Shown here: one piece after another, positions 43,160 through 52,720 of the stretch
How positions within the stretch are numbered: position 1 is the stretch's first letter
Layout of the letters: each line of letters opens with the position of its first letter
Assembly (NCBI RefSeq): GCF_010548275.1
Contig: NZ_JAAGLT010000002.1
Coordinates: 248,001-312,000, forward strand
From: Streptomyces sp. SID12488
GTDB lineage: Bacteria; Actinomycetota; Actinomycetes; Streptomycetales; Streptomycetaceae
Direction of reading: 5' to 3'
Length of the DNA stretch: 64,000 bases
Translations under genes and position numbers: made by a program
Notes under the pieces: generated by a model
Told to the model about the DNA's origin: nothing
The model's input: the letters and a program-made list of their open reading frames with translations, nothing else
Databases searched by the model: none

Positions 43160-46100
43160 TTACGGCCGGTTGGACGGAGAGTCGGCTCCGGGAACGCGGC
43201 CCAGCGCCGCCGTCAGCTCGCCCCTCCTCCGTATGCCCAACTTCCGGTAGGCGCTGGTCAGATGGGTTTCCACCGTGCGGCGGGCCACGTGCAGCAGTTC
43301 CGCGATCTCCGTGTTCGTGCGGCCCTCCACCGCGAGTTCCGCGATCCGGCGTTCGCTCGCAGTCAGCGTCGTCGTCGTGCTGCGGGCGCCGCCCTCGCGG
43401 AGGGACTCGTCGGCTGCGGTACGCAGGCGTACGGCGCCCAGGAGTTCGGCGCGTTCGGCTGCTTCGCGCAGCGACTTGCGGGCTCGGGTGCGTTCGCCGG
43501 CGGCGGTCAGTTGGCGGCCCCGGGCGATCAGGGCCGGGATCAGTTCCGTTTCGACGGCGGCTGCGCGCAGGATTCGTACCGCCTCGTCGGTCAGGTCGAG
43601 GCCGTGGCGACCGCCCGTCGCCGTGCCGAGTATCCGCAGTGAACGGCCCACCAGGCGTGGGGTGTTCCACACCCGGGCCAGTCGCAGCTCCTCCTCTGCC
43701 AGTGCCAGCGCCTCCTGGTGGTGACCGAGGGTCAGTTGGCACTGTGCGGCGGCGGCCCGCCAGGGTGTGACCACCGGGCTCAGTACGTCGCGCGCGGACT
43801 GGCGGCGTCCGCACTCCAGGAAGTCCCCCAGGGCGCCTGCCGGATCACCGGAGGCGGCGCGCACCACGCCCCGGGCGTACAGGAAACGGTTCAACTCCCA
43901 GGAGTCGTGCGCCTCCCGCAGGTCGAAGGCGTCGGCGAGCTGCCACGCCTCGTCGACGCGGCCCGTTTCGACGAGCGCGAGCAGTACGTGCGCCTCCACG
44001 TTCGTCGGTCCGTTGCCGTTGCCGTTGCTCGTCCCGGTCCCGGTCCCGGTCCCAGCTCCGCTCCCGGTGCTGATTCCGGACTCAGCCTTCGCCTTACCGT
44101 CCCCGCCCCCGGCCGCCCACTCCAACCCGAACCTGAACCCAAATCCCCCGAATCCGGGCCCATCACCGGTCCCCGCCCCCGATCCCACCCCGTCCCTCCG
44201 CCACGACTCCGGATCGCTCAGCAGCTGCCCGTAGTCACCGCGGGCGGCGGCTATGTCGGCGCGTACGTTCAGCAGGGCCTCGTGCATCGGGTGGAGCAGG
44301 GTCGGGCGCTGGCCGGTCAGGCCTCGGTCCGTCAGGCGTTCGGCCTCGTCCAGTTCGTCCGCCCACTGGGCCACCGCCGCCGCCGTACCCAGGAGGAAGG
44401 GTTCCGCCAGTGGGCCGGCCGGCTCCGACAGCAGGGTTCGTACGCGCTTCATGGCGGCGTCCGCCGAGATCAGGCCCGCTGTCGCCTCGTACCGTACGAG
44501 GAGGGCGTGGCCGGCGGGGCCGAGCGCCTGTGGGGAGTGTTGGGCGGTCTCATGCAGGCGGCGGTACATCTCCTCGCGGATCATCTGGTCGTGGTCGGAG
44601 AGGAGCGCCGAGGCCGTCTGGACCGTGCGGAGCAGATCGGGGTGGTCCGTCAACTGGCCGTCCAGGTCGCGGAGCAGGGTCACCGCCGCGCGGGTCTCGC
44701 CGCGTCTGGCCAGCGCTGTGCCCAGGGCCACCGCCGCCTGTACGCGGTACTGCGGCAGGCCCGGCAGTCGCATCGCCTCGGTCAGGCGGGGGATGCCCGT
44801 CGAGGAACGTACTGCCGCGAACTCCAGCGAGCCCAGTTCGGTCAGCACCTCGGCCCGGCGGCCGTCCGACATCGGCTCGTCCAGCGCCTGGCGCAGCAGG
44901 ACCACCGCGTCGTCGGTACGGTCGTCATTGACGGCGCCGCCCGCCGCGTCCAGCAGGACCTCCGTCGCCCACACCTCGCCCATCGTGCCCGAACGCAGCA
45001 GGAGTTGGGCCACCGTCGCCGTCGGGACGCCGCGCCGCAGCATCGCCTCGGCCGCCGCCCCGTGCGCCGCCTGCCGGTCGGCGGCGCACCAGCCGGTGAG
45101 CACCGCGTCCCGCAGCAGCGGGTGGGCATAGCGGGGCAGCCCGTCGTCGCCGAAGCGCAGCATGCCGAGCCGGGGCATGGCGGTCAGCCAGCCCCGTACC
45201 CGGGCCGGGTCGGCACCGAGGGCGTCCGCGGTCTCGGCGAACACGTCGACGTCGGCGCCCCCTGGAAGCTCGTCCAGCGCGGCGAGCACGCGCGCCGCCT
45301 CGGCCGTCGCCGCCCCGGCACAGTCCAGCCACCACGACACAGCCGCCGGATACGCCCCCGGATACAGCGCCGCGCACGTCTCCGGCAGCGCGGCCGGTGC
45401 GGCGCTGGTGGCGTTCAGGTCCTCCAGCAGCGCGCGCAGGAGCAGCGGGTTGCCCGCGCCCGCCCGAACGTAGTCCGTCACCCACTTCTCCGGTACGTCG
45501 TCGCCGACGGCCGAACGCACCAGCTCCGCCGCCGCGTCGCGGCTCAGCGGGGCGAGGGTGTGGGTGCGTACGAGGGAGGGGGAGAGGGTGTGGACCAGAC
45601 CGGCGGACGGTGGGTCCACGTCGTACTGGCTGCGCTCGGTCACCACCAGCAGTAGCGGTAATCGGTCCACCCTGCGCGCCGCCTCGATCAGCCAGCACCG
45701 CGAGTCCTCGTCCGCGAGGTGTACGTCGTCCACGGCGACCAGCACCGGACCCTCGGCCGCGTACGCGCTCAGCGACCGCCAGAGCCGGGCGGCGGCCGGC
45801 AACGACTCGTCCAGAGCGCCGGTGGCTTCGGCAGAGGAGCCGGGCGGAGGCGAGGTGCTCAACTCGTGCAGGGGGGAAAGTAGTTGCTCTACGACGGCCA
45901 GGGGGGCGCCGGTCGCGCTGCCCCCGGTGGAGCAGCGGACGCGCAGGACGCGCATGCCGTGCGCCTCCGCGTGCTCGGTGGCGGCCTCGAGGAGTGCGGT
46001 GCGGCCGGTACCGGTGGCGCCGCGCAGCAGGACCAGACGACCCGTCCCCGCACGGGCGCGGGCTGCCTCGTCGGCCACCAGAGCCAGGGCCTCCCGACGC

Positions 46101-46213
46101 TCATACAGCGATGAGGACGCAGATGAGGACGCAGATGACGATGACGATGACGGGGATGGTGACGGCGACGGTGAGGACGCGGACGACGACGGGGATCTGG
46201 ATGGGGGTGGCAT
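43160..46213 (-). CDS. LAL-type LuxR regulator with Ser-rich N-terminus and altered P-loop
   Basis: A 1017-residue STAND ATPase/LuxR protein. Residues ~1-33 are almost only Ser/Pro/Ala, followed by the typical LYERREAL start of the ATPase module. The Walker A position reads GATGTGRT, with Arg in place of the catalytic Lys; Walker B is VLVAVDDVHLAD. A Gly/Thr-rich low-complexity insert (about residues 680-750) interrupts the TPR-like middle. The C-terminal LuxR HTH reads LTASERRIAELAVEGRTNTE and ARRTVETHLTSAYRKLGI. The ATG at 46213 has aggagg 5 nt upstream. It is divergent from another LuxR gene. The target is unknown. Confidence 0.88.
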   Translation of the reverse strand: MPPPSRSPSSSASSPSPSPSPSSSSSSASSSASSSLYERREALALVADEAARARAGTGRLVLLRGATGTGRTALLEAATEHAEAHGMRVLRVRCSTGGSATGAPLAVVEQLLSPLHELSTSPPPGSSAEATGALDESLPAAARLWRSLSAYAAEGPVLVAVDDVHLADEDSRCWLIEAARRVDRLPLLLVVTERSQYDVDPPSAGLVHTLSPSLVRTHTLAPLSRDAAAELVRSAVGDDVPEKWVTDYVRAGAGNPLLLRALLEDLNATSAAPAALPETCAALYPGAYPAAVSWWLDCAGAATAEAARVLAALDELPGGADVDVFAETADALGADPARVRGWLTAMPRLGMLRFGDDGLPRYAHPLLRDAVLTGWCAADRQAAHGAAAEAMLRRGVPTATVAQLLLRSGTMGEVWATEVLLDAAGGAVNDDRTDDAVVLLRQALDEPMSDGRRAEVLTELGSLEFAAVRSSTGIPRLTEAMRLPGLPQYRVQAAVALGTALARRGETRAAVTLLRDLDGQLTDHPDLLRTVQTASALLSDHDQMIREEMYRRLHETAQHSPQALGPAGHALLVRYEATAGLISADAAMKRVRTLLSEPAGPLAEPFLLGTAAAVAQWADELDEAERLTDRGLTGQRPTLLHPMHEALLNVRADIAAARGDYGQLLSDPESWRRDGVGSGAGTGDGPGFGGFGFRFGLEWAAGGGDGKAKAESGISTGSGAGTGTGTGTSNGNGNGPTNVEAHVLLALVETGRVDEAWQLADAFDLREAHDSWELNRFLYARGVVRAASGDPAGALGDFLECGRRQSARDVLSPVVTPWRAAAAQCQLTLGHHQEALALAEEELRLARVWNTPRLVGRSLRILGTATGGRHGLDLTDEAVRILRAAAVETELIPALIARGRQLTAAGERTRARKSLREAAERAELLGAVRLRTAADESLREGGARSTTTTLTASERRIAELAVEGRTNTEIAELLHVARRTVETHLTSAYRKLGIRRRGELTAALGRVPGADSPSNRP

Positions 46214-46392
46214 GCCTGCCTCCTGTCTTGGGTAGGTACTGGCCGGTTTAGTGGTCGAACTGGTGGCCGATCTCGTGGTGTGTCTCGTGGTGGTCCACGA
46301 TTGTGCGCGCCCCATGTGTCACAGAAGTCTGGGCTGTGAACGTCGGCCACCGACCCCTCGAAGGTGGCGGCACCTGACCCTGGGGGCAGTTC

Positions 46393-47097
46393 TTGCGCAC
46401 CACACTCCGCACCACAGGCCCCGGCACGGGGGCCGTGGCCGGCACGAGGGCCGGTACCGGGCCGTCCGAAGCCGGGCGCCGCATACCCGTGGCCGTGCAC
46501 GCGGCCGACCCGATCTCCCGTGCGGGCGCGGTCAGCCAGCTGCGGCAGCACCCGGTGGTCGAACTCCGGGAGGAATCCGACAGCGGGCCCGGCGTCGTTG
46601 CCCTGCTGGTCAGCGAGATCCTCGACGAGACAACGCTGTCCAGGCTGCGCCGACTTGTCCGCAGCGAGGGCGCCAAAGCCGTTCTCGTGGTGGGCGTGCT
46701 GCGCGAGAACGAACTCCTGGACGTCATCGAGTGCGGCGTCGGAGCCATCGTCTGGCGCCACGAGGCCACCGGACACCGGCTGGCGCAGGCCGTACTCGCC
46801 GCCGCCCGGGGCGACGGCGACCTGCCCTCCGACCTGCTCGGCCGACTCATCAGCCAGGTGGGCACCCTGCACCGCACGGCGGCCGGCCAGCCCGGTGCCC
46901 CCGCCTCGGGCCTCGCGCCGCGCGAGGTCGATGTCCTGCGCCTCGTCGCCGAGGGACTCGACACGGGGGAGATCGCCGGCAAGCTGTCCTACTCCGAGCG
47001 CACGGTCAAGAACGTGATGCATGGACTCACCACCCGACTGCATCTGCGCAACCGGGCGCATGCCGTGGCCTATGCCTTGCGCGAAGGCTACATCTGA
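46393..47097 (+). CDS. LuxR family regulator with atypical receiver-like domain
   Basis: A 234-residue protein: N-terminal receiver-like region (about 30-150) and C-terminal LuxR HTH (LAPREVDVLRLVAEGLDTGE, then SYSERTVKNVMHGL). The receiver lacks a clear phospho-acceptor Asp (the strand reads VVALLVSEIL) and the conserved Lys, so phosphorylation-independent control is likely. TTG start. It diverges from the LAL gene across 180 bp, suggesting the two may regulate each other. A small hairpin (gcgggca/tgcccgc, 47123-47144) may end the transcript. Confidence 0.82.
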   Translation: MRTTLRTTGPGTGAVAGTRAGTGPSEAGRRIPVAVHAADPISRAGAVSQLRQHPVVELREESDSGPGVVALLVSEILDETTLSRLRRLVRSEGAKAVLVVGVLRENELLDVIECGVGAIVWRHEATGHRLAQAVLAAARGDGDLPSDLLGRLISQVGTLHRTAAGQPGAPASGLAPREVDVLRLVAEGLDTGEIAGKLSYSERTVKNVMHGLTTRLHLRNRAHAVAYALREGYI

Positions 47098-47323
47098 CCG
47101 AACGGGTAATCGAACACGGCGCGCGGGCAGCAACTCGTGCCCGCAGCTTGTCCCTTGCGAGCCTGGCGCGCCCGCGGGTGCCTGCGGACGCCTCCGGACG
47201 CCTGCGCGGGCGGGCGCCGACGGCGCCGAGATGGCTTCGCAGGGTTCGCCTGTTTCGACAGGGGTCGGCTCGGCGGATCCGGTGGAGGGCCCGGAACGGA
47301 CGTACCGCAAGGCATGGAGCCGG

Positions 47324-47650
47324 TCAGGATGTGGGGCCCAGTGAGCGTTCCCTGACTCCTTCCAGGTGGGTCGTGAAGACCTCCCGGGCATCCGGAGTCA
47401 GGGTGCGCAGGGCCACCATCGCCGTGATCACGACGTCGCACAGCTCCGACCGGACGTCGTCCCACGTGTGACTGGTGCCCTTGCGCGGGTTCTGGCCGGT
47501 CGCGCCGATCACCGCCTGGGCGACCTCGCCGACCTCCTCGGTCAGCTTCAGCATGCGCAGGAGCAGGGACTCCCGGTCGGGATGAGTCTGGTTGGCGTCG
47601 AGCCAGGTCCAGAGGTCGTCGATCACTGCCCAGACGTCGTCATCGGCCAT
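47324..47650 (-). CDS. MazG-like nucleotide pyrophosphohydrolase family protein
   Basis: A 108-residue all-helical protein of the MazG-like/dUTPase-2 fold. The metal-binding motif EEVGEVAQAVIG (ExxE, about residues 35-46) and the second motif ELCDVVITAMVAL (ExxD, about 68-80) are both present. Such enzymes hydrolyse non-canonical NTPs; the substrate is unknown. The ATG at 47650 fits the family start. It is a single gene, convergent with the LuxR gene after a 226-bp gap. Confidence 0.82.
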   Translation of the reverse strand: MADDDVWAVIDDLWTWLDANQTHPDRESLLLRMLKLTEEVGEVAQAVIGATGQNPRKGTSHTWDDVRSELCDVVITAMVALRTLTPDAREVFTTHLEGVRERSLGPTS

Positions 47651-47716
47651 GGGAGAAGCCTCCCACGGGACCCCGACACCCACCCGAGTCCGCCCGTTCC
47701 GCTACGTCCCTACTCT

Positions 47717-48280
47717 CTACTCCTCGAACAGCGCGTCCTGCTTGCCCTGTTGACGCTCCCGCACCCGCCGGTTCCGCGCCCCCACGACCACGGCCGTGAC
47801 CGCGGCGGTTCCGGCGAGGGCGGCCGGGACCATCCAGCCGCGGTCGAGTACGTGGTCCAGCGCGTGGTCCAGGGAGAGCCGGCCCGGGCCCGTCACCGCG
47901 AGGCCCGCCGCGGCGAGGCCGAGGGTGGCGGCGTACTCGTAGCCGCCGCCCGTGTTGAAGAACCCGTTGGGCGCGTGCACGGCGGTGGCGCCCACCATCG
48001 CGCCCGCTGCCGCCGCGCCGGCGGCCGGAGTCGCCAGGCCCAGTGCGAGCAGCGCACCGCCGCCCGCCTCCGCGAGGCCCGACGCCGTGGCGCTGGCCTT
48101 CCCGGGCGCGAAGCCGACGGACTCCATGAAGGCGCCGGTGCCTTCGAGGCCGTGCCCGCCGAACCACCCGAACAGCTTCTGCGCACCGTGTGCCGCCAGG
48201 ACCCCGCCCGTCCCCAGACGGAGCAACAGGAGCCCCAGATCACGCCGGTCGTAACGGTTGCGTCGCTCGTCACAGGTCAT
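47717..48280 (-). CDS. DoxX family membrane protein
   Basis: A 187-residue protein with four to five transmembrane helices. The DoxX signature LLLRLGTGGVLAAHGAQKLFGWFGG-type segment is near residues 18-42, and MESVGFAPGKA follows. DoxX proteins are linked to redox and sulfur metabolism in some bacteria; the function here is unknown. The C-terminal tail is basic. It is divergent from the NTF2-like gene. Confidence 0.85.
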   Translation of the reverse strand: MTCDERRNRYDRRDLGLLLLRLGTGGVLAAHGAQKLFGWFGGHGLEGTGAFMESVGFAPGKASATASGLAEAGGGALLALGLATPAAGAAAAGAMVGATAVHAPNGFFNTGGGYEYAATLGLAAAGLAVTGPGRLSLDHALDHVLDRGWMVPAALAGTAAVTAVVVGARNRRVRERQQGKQDALFEE

Positions 48281-48381
48281 GCCTCCACCGTCGCACCGAT
48301 CGCGTCCACCGCACCCGCGACGGCCTTCCATGCCTGCCGTTCGGGTGGCGGGTGCCCGGGCGCGGTGCCAGTCTGACCGGC

Positions 48382-48705
48382 ATGACGATTCAGACCGCCA
48401 AGCTCAGCGACCCGGCCGTCCGGGCCTTCGTCAACGCCGTGAACGCGCACGACCGCGAAGCCTTCCAGGCAGTCCTGGCGCCCGACGCGACCATGTCCGA
48501 CGACGGTTCGGACCGTGACCTCGCCGAGTGGACCGAGCGCGAGATCTTCTCCTCCCACGGACACATGGAGGTCGACAACGAGTCGAGGGGAGGCCGCGTC
48601 CTCGTCGCCGGCTACAGCAACGACACCTGGGGTGAGATGCGCACCAAGTGGACCTTCACCGTCGACGACGGCCGCATCCTCCGCTTCGAGACCGGCCAGG
48701 CCTGA
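48382..48705 (+). CDS. NTF2-like (SnoaL-type) small protein
   Basis: A 107-residue cone-fold protein: VRAFVNAVNAHDREAFQAVL at the N-terminus (about 13-32) is the classic NTF2-like first helix, followed by LAPDATMSDDG and WTFTVDDGRILRFETGQA at the end. These proteins are enzymes or ligand binders; no catalytic set identifies this one. It is a single gene with its own short leader. Confidence 0.78.
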   Translation: MTIQTAKLSDPAVRAFVNAVNAHDREAFQAVLAPDATMSDDGSDRDLAEWTEREIFSSHGHMEVDNESRGGRVLVAGYSNDTWGEMRTKWTFTVDDGRILRFETGQA

Positions 48706-48799
48706 CAGCCGCAGGAGCCGCAGGAGTCGTAGGAGCCGAAGAAGTCGCCTGTACGTCCCCTTGCGCTGAAGTGGGCTCCAACTCCTACTGTCCTGATCC

Positions 48800-49846
48800 A
48801 TGGAGACCACGGACGGCACGGGCAACAAGGGCAACACGGACGGCACCAGCACCACCCAGGCCTTCGCGAACCGGACCCTGGGCCGCAGCGGCATCGAGGT
48901 CAGCCCGCTCGGCTTCGGCTGCTGGGCCATCGGCGGAGAGTGGGGCGCCCCGGACGGGCAGCCCCTGGGCTGGGGCAGGGTCGACGACGACGAGTCCGTA
49001 CGGGCGGTCCGGCGCGCCCTCGACCTGGGAGTGACCTTCTTCGACACCGCCGACGTGTACGGCACCGGACACAGTGAGCGCATCCTCGGCCGGGCCCTCG
49101 GCAAGCACCGTGCGGATGTCGTGATCGCCACCAAGTGGGGCAACCTCTTCGACGAGCGGACGCGGATCGCGGACGGCCAGGACGACAGCCCCGCGTACGT
49201 CCGCCGAGCCCTCACCGCCTCCCTCGCCCGCCTCGGCACCGACTACGTCGACCTGTACCAACTGCACCTGTCCGAGGGGGACTTGGCTGCGGCAGCCCAA
49301 CTCCGGGACGTATGCGAGGAGTTGGTTACCGAAGGGCTCATCCGCGCCTACGCCTGGAGCACCGACGACCCGGCCCGCGCCGCCCTCTTCGCCGAGGGGC
49401 CGCACTGTGCCGCCGTGCAGCACACGCTCAACGTCATCCAGGACGCGCCCGAAATGCTCGCGCTCTGCGAGGAGTCGGGGATCGCGAGCATCAACCGGAG
49501 TCCGCTCGCCATGGGCCTGCTGACCGGAAAGCGGGCCGCCGGGCAGGCGCTCGAAGCGGGGGACATCCGCAACGCGCCGCCCGCCTGGCTGCCGGGCTTC
49601 ACGGCCGGTGCGGGCGCCGACCCGGACTGGCTGGCACACGTCGACGGGCTCCGCTCCGTCCTCACCAGCGGCGGCCGTACGCTCGCGCAGGGTGCCCTCG
49701 GCTGGCTGTGGGCGCGCAGCCCCCGTACCGTCCCCATCCCCGGTTCCCGGTCCGTCGCGCAGGCCGAGGAGAACGCCGGCGCGATCGGGAAAGGGCCGCT
49801 CACCGCAGGGCAGTTGGCCGAGATCGACCAACTGCTCGGGCGGTGA
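48800..49846 (+). CDS. Aldo/keto reductase
   Basis: A 348-residue NADPH-dependent TIM-barrel oxidoreductase. The catalytic tetrad is visible: Asp in FFDTADVYG (Asp about 92, Tyr about 96), Lys in ATKWGN (about 115) and His in LYQLHLSE (about 155). The C-terminal cofactor motif is RTVPIPGSRSVAQAEEN. The first ~20 residues are Thr/Gly/Asn-rich and probably disordered. The substrate cannot be deduced. It is followed by a Streptomyces intergenic repeat. Confidence 0.9.
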   Translation: METTDGTGNKGNTDGTSTTQAFANRTLGRSGIEVSPLGFGCWAIGGEWGAPDGQPLGWGRVDDDESVRAVRRALDLGVTFFDTADVYGTGHSERILGRALGKHRADVVIATKWGNLFDERTRIADGQDDSPAYVRRALTASLARLGTDYVDLYQLHLSEGDLAAAAQLRDVCEELVTEGLIRAYAWSTDDPARAALFAEGPHCAAVQHTLNVIQDAPEMLALCEESGIASINRSPLAMGLLTGKRAAGQALEAGDIRNAPPAWLPGFTAGAGADPDWLAHVDGLRSVLTSGGRTLAQGALGWLWARSPRTVPIPGSRSVAQAEENAGAIGKGPLTAGQLAEIDQLLGR

Positions 49847-49851
49847 ACGGC

Positions 49852-49931
49852 CGTGCCCCAAAGGGGCGCGGGGCCGTCTCGACATGCGGCTCCGCCGCGT
49901 GGGCGCGACCAGCCACAACGGACCCGCAGTC
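49852..49931. repeat. Streptomyces-type intergenic palindromic repeat
   Basis: Block gtgccccaaaggggcgcggg, then gcggctccgccgcgtgggcg, cgaccagccacaacgg, lying between convergent genes. The sequence with its two small palindromes (gccccaaaggggc, gcggctccgccgc) is a familiar dispersed element between Streptomyces genes and may act in transcription termination. Recognition is from memory of the family. Confidence 0.7.
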
Positions 49932-49946
49932 AAAAACCGCAGGCGC

Positions 49947-50636
49947 TCAGCTGACGTACTGATCCTGATCAGTGACCGTGAGCTGACCTGCCTTGATCGT
50001 CGCGACCCGGGGGGCCTTGCGGGCGATCGACGAGTCGTGGGTGACCAGGATGAAGGTCAGCCCGTACTCGTGCCACAGCCCTTCGAGCAGCGCCATGATG
50101 TCGTCGCGCGTGCCCTCGTCGAGGTTGCCGGTGGGCTCGTCCGCGAGCAGCACCTTCGGCTTCTTCACCAGGGCACGGGCGATGGCGACCCGCTGCTGCT
50201 GACCACCGGACAGCTCGGCCGGCGCGTGGGTCAGTCGGTCGCCGAGACCGACCGAGCGCAGCGCCTCGGCGGCCCGCTCGCGCCGCTCGGCGGGCTTCAC
50301 ACCGAGCGGCACGAGGGCCGTCTCGACGTTCTCCTGCGCGGTCAGCGTCGGGATGAGGTTGAACGCCTGGAAGATGATGCCGATCTTCTCGGCGCGCAGC
50401 CGGGTCAGCTTGGCCTCGCTGATCGCGCCGAGATCGACACCGTCCAGCTCGACGCTGCCCTCGGTCGGCCGGTCCAGGCCGCCGATCATCTGCAGGAGGG
50501 TGGACTTGCCGCCGCCGGTGGGGCCCTGGATGACGAGCTGGTCGCCGTCCTCGATGACGAGGTCGATGCCGCGCAGCGCCTCCACCGTCTCCTTGCCCCG
50601 CGTGTATCTCTTGGTGACACCGGTGAGCTTGTACAT
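49947..50636 (-). CDS. ABC transporter ATP-binding protein (MacB/LolD type)
   Basis: A 229-residue ATPase. Walker A GPTGGGKST (about residues 38-46), Q-loop FQAFNLIPTL, signature LSGGQQQRVAIARAL (about 142-156), Walker B LLADEPTGNLD and the H-loop FILVTHD are all present. The 'FNLIPTLTAQENVE' segment is typical of MacB/LolD-type exporters that work with an FtsX-like permease, which is the next gene (91 bp upstream). It energises movement of an unknown substrate or mechanotransmission at the cytoplasmic membrane. Confidence 0.93.
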   Translation of the reverse strand: MYKLTGVTKRYTRGKETVEALRGIDLVIEDGDQLVIQGPTGGGKSTLLQMIGGLDRPTEGSVELDGVDLGAISEAKLTRLRAEKIGIIFQAFNLIPTLTAQENVETALVPLGVKPAERRERAAEALRSVGLGDRLTHAPAELSGGQQQRVAIARALVKKPKVLLADEPTGNLDEGTRDDIMALLEGLWHEYGLTFILVTHDSSIARKAPRVATIKAGQLTVTDQDQYVS

Positions 50637-50726
50637 GAACGACTCCGTGACGTACGGGAATTGGGGCAGGGGGAGGGTGGAACTGAGGGAGGAACCGAGG
50701 AGGGGGAACCGAGGAGTTCGGTAGGG

Positions 50727-52214
50727 CTACGACACGCTGCGCAGCGCGTCCGCGGGCCGCATCCGGGAGGCCCGCCAGCCGCCCATCGCGCCGGCGATCA
50801 GACCGCCGGTGATGGCGAGGCCCGCCGCGAGCGCGATGGTGGTGAGGGAGACGGGCGCCGACAGCGCGATCTCCATCGTGTTGGCCGCCGACTGCTGACC
50901 CGGGCCGCCACCACCGGGGCCGCCACCCATGCCGCCGCCACCGCCGCCGGTGTTGCCGAGCTGTGCGGTCAGTTTGGGGCTGTACGTGGTCACCGCGTAA
51001 GCCGCCGCCAGGCCGAGGCCGATGCCGAGCGCGCCGCCGAGCAGACCGTTCACGATGGACTCGCCGACGACCTGCCGGGTCACCCTGCGCGAGGGCCAGC
51101 CCAGCGCCTTCAGCGTGCCGAACTCCCGCACCCGGCGCGACACGGCCGAGGAGGTGAGCAGCGCGGCCACCAGGAACGCCGCCGCCAGCACCGCGATGGA
51201 CAGCCACTTGCCGACGCTGGTCGCGAGGTTCGAGGCCGTGGAGAGGGACCCGGAGACGGTCTCCGCGAGGTCGGCGGAGGTCGTGACGGTCGTACCCGAG
51301 ATGTTCTTCTGGATCGTCGACTTGACGGTGTCGATCTGCTTCGAGTCGGTCGCCTGGACGTAGATCGTGGAGACCAGGTTCTTGGAGTCGCCGAGCGTCT
51401 GCGCCTGCTTGAGCGGCAGGTAGACGTCGGTCGTGGCCTCGCTGCTCTCGGGCGTCGCGATGCCGATGACCTTGTACTTGGTGCCGGAGATCGTGACGGT
51501 CTTGCCGACCGTGTACTTGTTCTCCTTGGCGTACGACTTGCTGAGCACCGCGACCTTCGCGTCGGCCTGCGCCGTCGTGAACGTCTTGCCGCTGGTGATC
51601 GTCGTGGTGGCGAGCGGGCCGAGCTCCTGGTTCGTCACGTCGACGCCCGTGACGGAGTACGAGTTGACGTCGAACGAGGCGCCGCCGCCCTGGATCTCGG
51701 GCGGGGCGGTGCTGCCGGAGTTGTTGCCCTGGCCGCCGCCGGGACCGCCCTGGCCGGAGGACGAGGACGACGAAGACGAGGTGTCGGTCTTCGCCCTGCC
51801 CTGGGTGAAGGAGCCGTCGACCTTGGTGACGTTGAGGCTCAGCGCGCCGACCGCCGTCGCCACGCCCTTCTGGGCGGCGACCTTGGTGACCAGCGCCGAC
51901 TTCAGGGTCTGTCCACCCTGGGTCGTCACGCGGTCGCTGCTCTGCGTCTCCGTCGAGTCGTTCGAGCTGGCGTCGAAGTCGAAGCTCGGCCGGCCCGACT
52001 GGTTGCCGGTGGGGGCCGATCTGGCCTTGGTGACGGTCATGTCGGTGCCGAGGCCGTACAGCGACTGGAGGACCTTCTCCTGTGCCTGCTGCATGCCGGC
52101 CGACACCGAGTTGACGGTGATGACCAGCGCGATACCGAGCGCCAGACCCATGGCGATGACCAGAGCCGCCTTCTTGCGCCGGCTCAGCTCACGCTTGAGA
52201 TAGATGCCAAACAT
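50727..52214 (-). CDS. FtsX/MacB-type ABC transporter permease
   Basis: A 495-residue membrane protein. TM1 is near residues 15-38, followed by a ~270-residue extracellular MacB-like domain rich in Thr/Ser, then three C-terminal TM helices from about residue 345 (the FtsX domain, with REFGTLKALGWPSRRV). Low-complexity stretches occur in the outside domain (SSSSSSSSGQGGPGGGQG) and between the last helices (a Gly/Met-rich loop). The ATG at 52214 has gaggaacggg upstream. It forms an operon with the ATPase gene downstream. Confidence 0.9.
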   Translation of the reverse strand: MFGIYLKRELSRRKKAALVIAMGLALGIALVITVNSVSAGMQQAQEKVLQSLYGLGTDMTVTKARSAPTGNQSGRPSFDFDASSNDSTETQSSDRVTTQGGQTLKSALVTKVAAQKGVATAVGALSLNVTKVDGSFTQGRAKTDTSSSSSSSSGQGGPGGGQGNNSGSTAPPEIQGGGASFDVNSYSVTGVDVTNQELGPLATTTITSGKTFTTAQADAKVAVLSKSYAKENKYTVGKTVTISGTKYKVIGIATPESSEATTDVYLPLKQAQTLGDSKNLVSTIYVQATDSKQIDTVKSTIQKNISGTTVTTSADLAETVSGSLSTASNLATSVGKWLSIAVLAAAFLVAALLTSSAVSRRVREFGTLKALGWPSRRVTRQVVGESIVNGLLGGALGIGLGLAAAYAVTTYSPKLTAQLGNTGGGGGGMGGGPGGGGPGQQSAANTMEIALSAPVSLTTIALAAGLAITGGLIAGAMGGWRASRMRPADALRSVS

Positions 52215-52720
52215 CCCGTTCCTCAAAGGTTCATGGGCGCCCAGCTGCGGACGGCGCCCACTGTGGGCGCTGCCACAAGCTAGGGAGGAACCTTTGTGGG
52301 GAACTGGGTAAACGATGTGCGGGGGCTGAGAAAGAGGGACCGAAACAATCACGAACAATTAAGGCGTGTGGCACGGCTCTTGATGCGGCCCGTCGCACTG
52401 CCCATCGCGCTGCCCGTCCTGCTGCCCGTGGTGCTGCCCGTGGTGCTCGTGTGCCGGAGCGCGCGACAGCCGCTCCATGACCCGGCGCGTACCTCGCGGT
52501 CCCACGCGAGGTTCACCCCCACCCGGATGCGCCATGGAGCGGCTGTCGTCTTCCCCACCCCTCGGTGTGGTCCGTTGTGTTACCGGAACCCCGGAGCGTC
52601 AAGTGTGAAGCTCCGGTGGAGAAGGCGTGTTGAGCATATGCCTGCGACCGGGCCGAACGCTACGGAGCAGGCAGTTCCACTTGTGCAGGTTAAGTCCTCG
52701 AATGCGTGCGCGAAGCCGCC
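52215..52720. other. Intergenic region upstream of the ABC transporter and downstream of the SDR gene
   Basis: About 500 bp without a supported gene. It contains a small palindrome gcgcccactgtgggcgc (about 52254-52270) in the transporter promoter region and a degenerate 12-bp tandem repeat around ctgcccgtggtg (about 52396-52450). The remaining frames are arginine- or proline-rich shadows. Confidence 0.5.

Noticed and set aside
52349..52558. 69-codon minus-strand frame upstream of the ABC permease
   Set aside because: Thr/Gly/Ser repeat produced by a degenerate 12-bp DNA repeat; no ribosome site.
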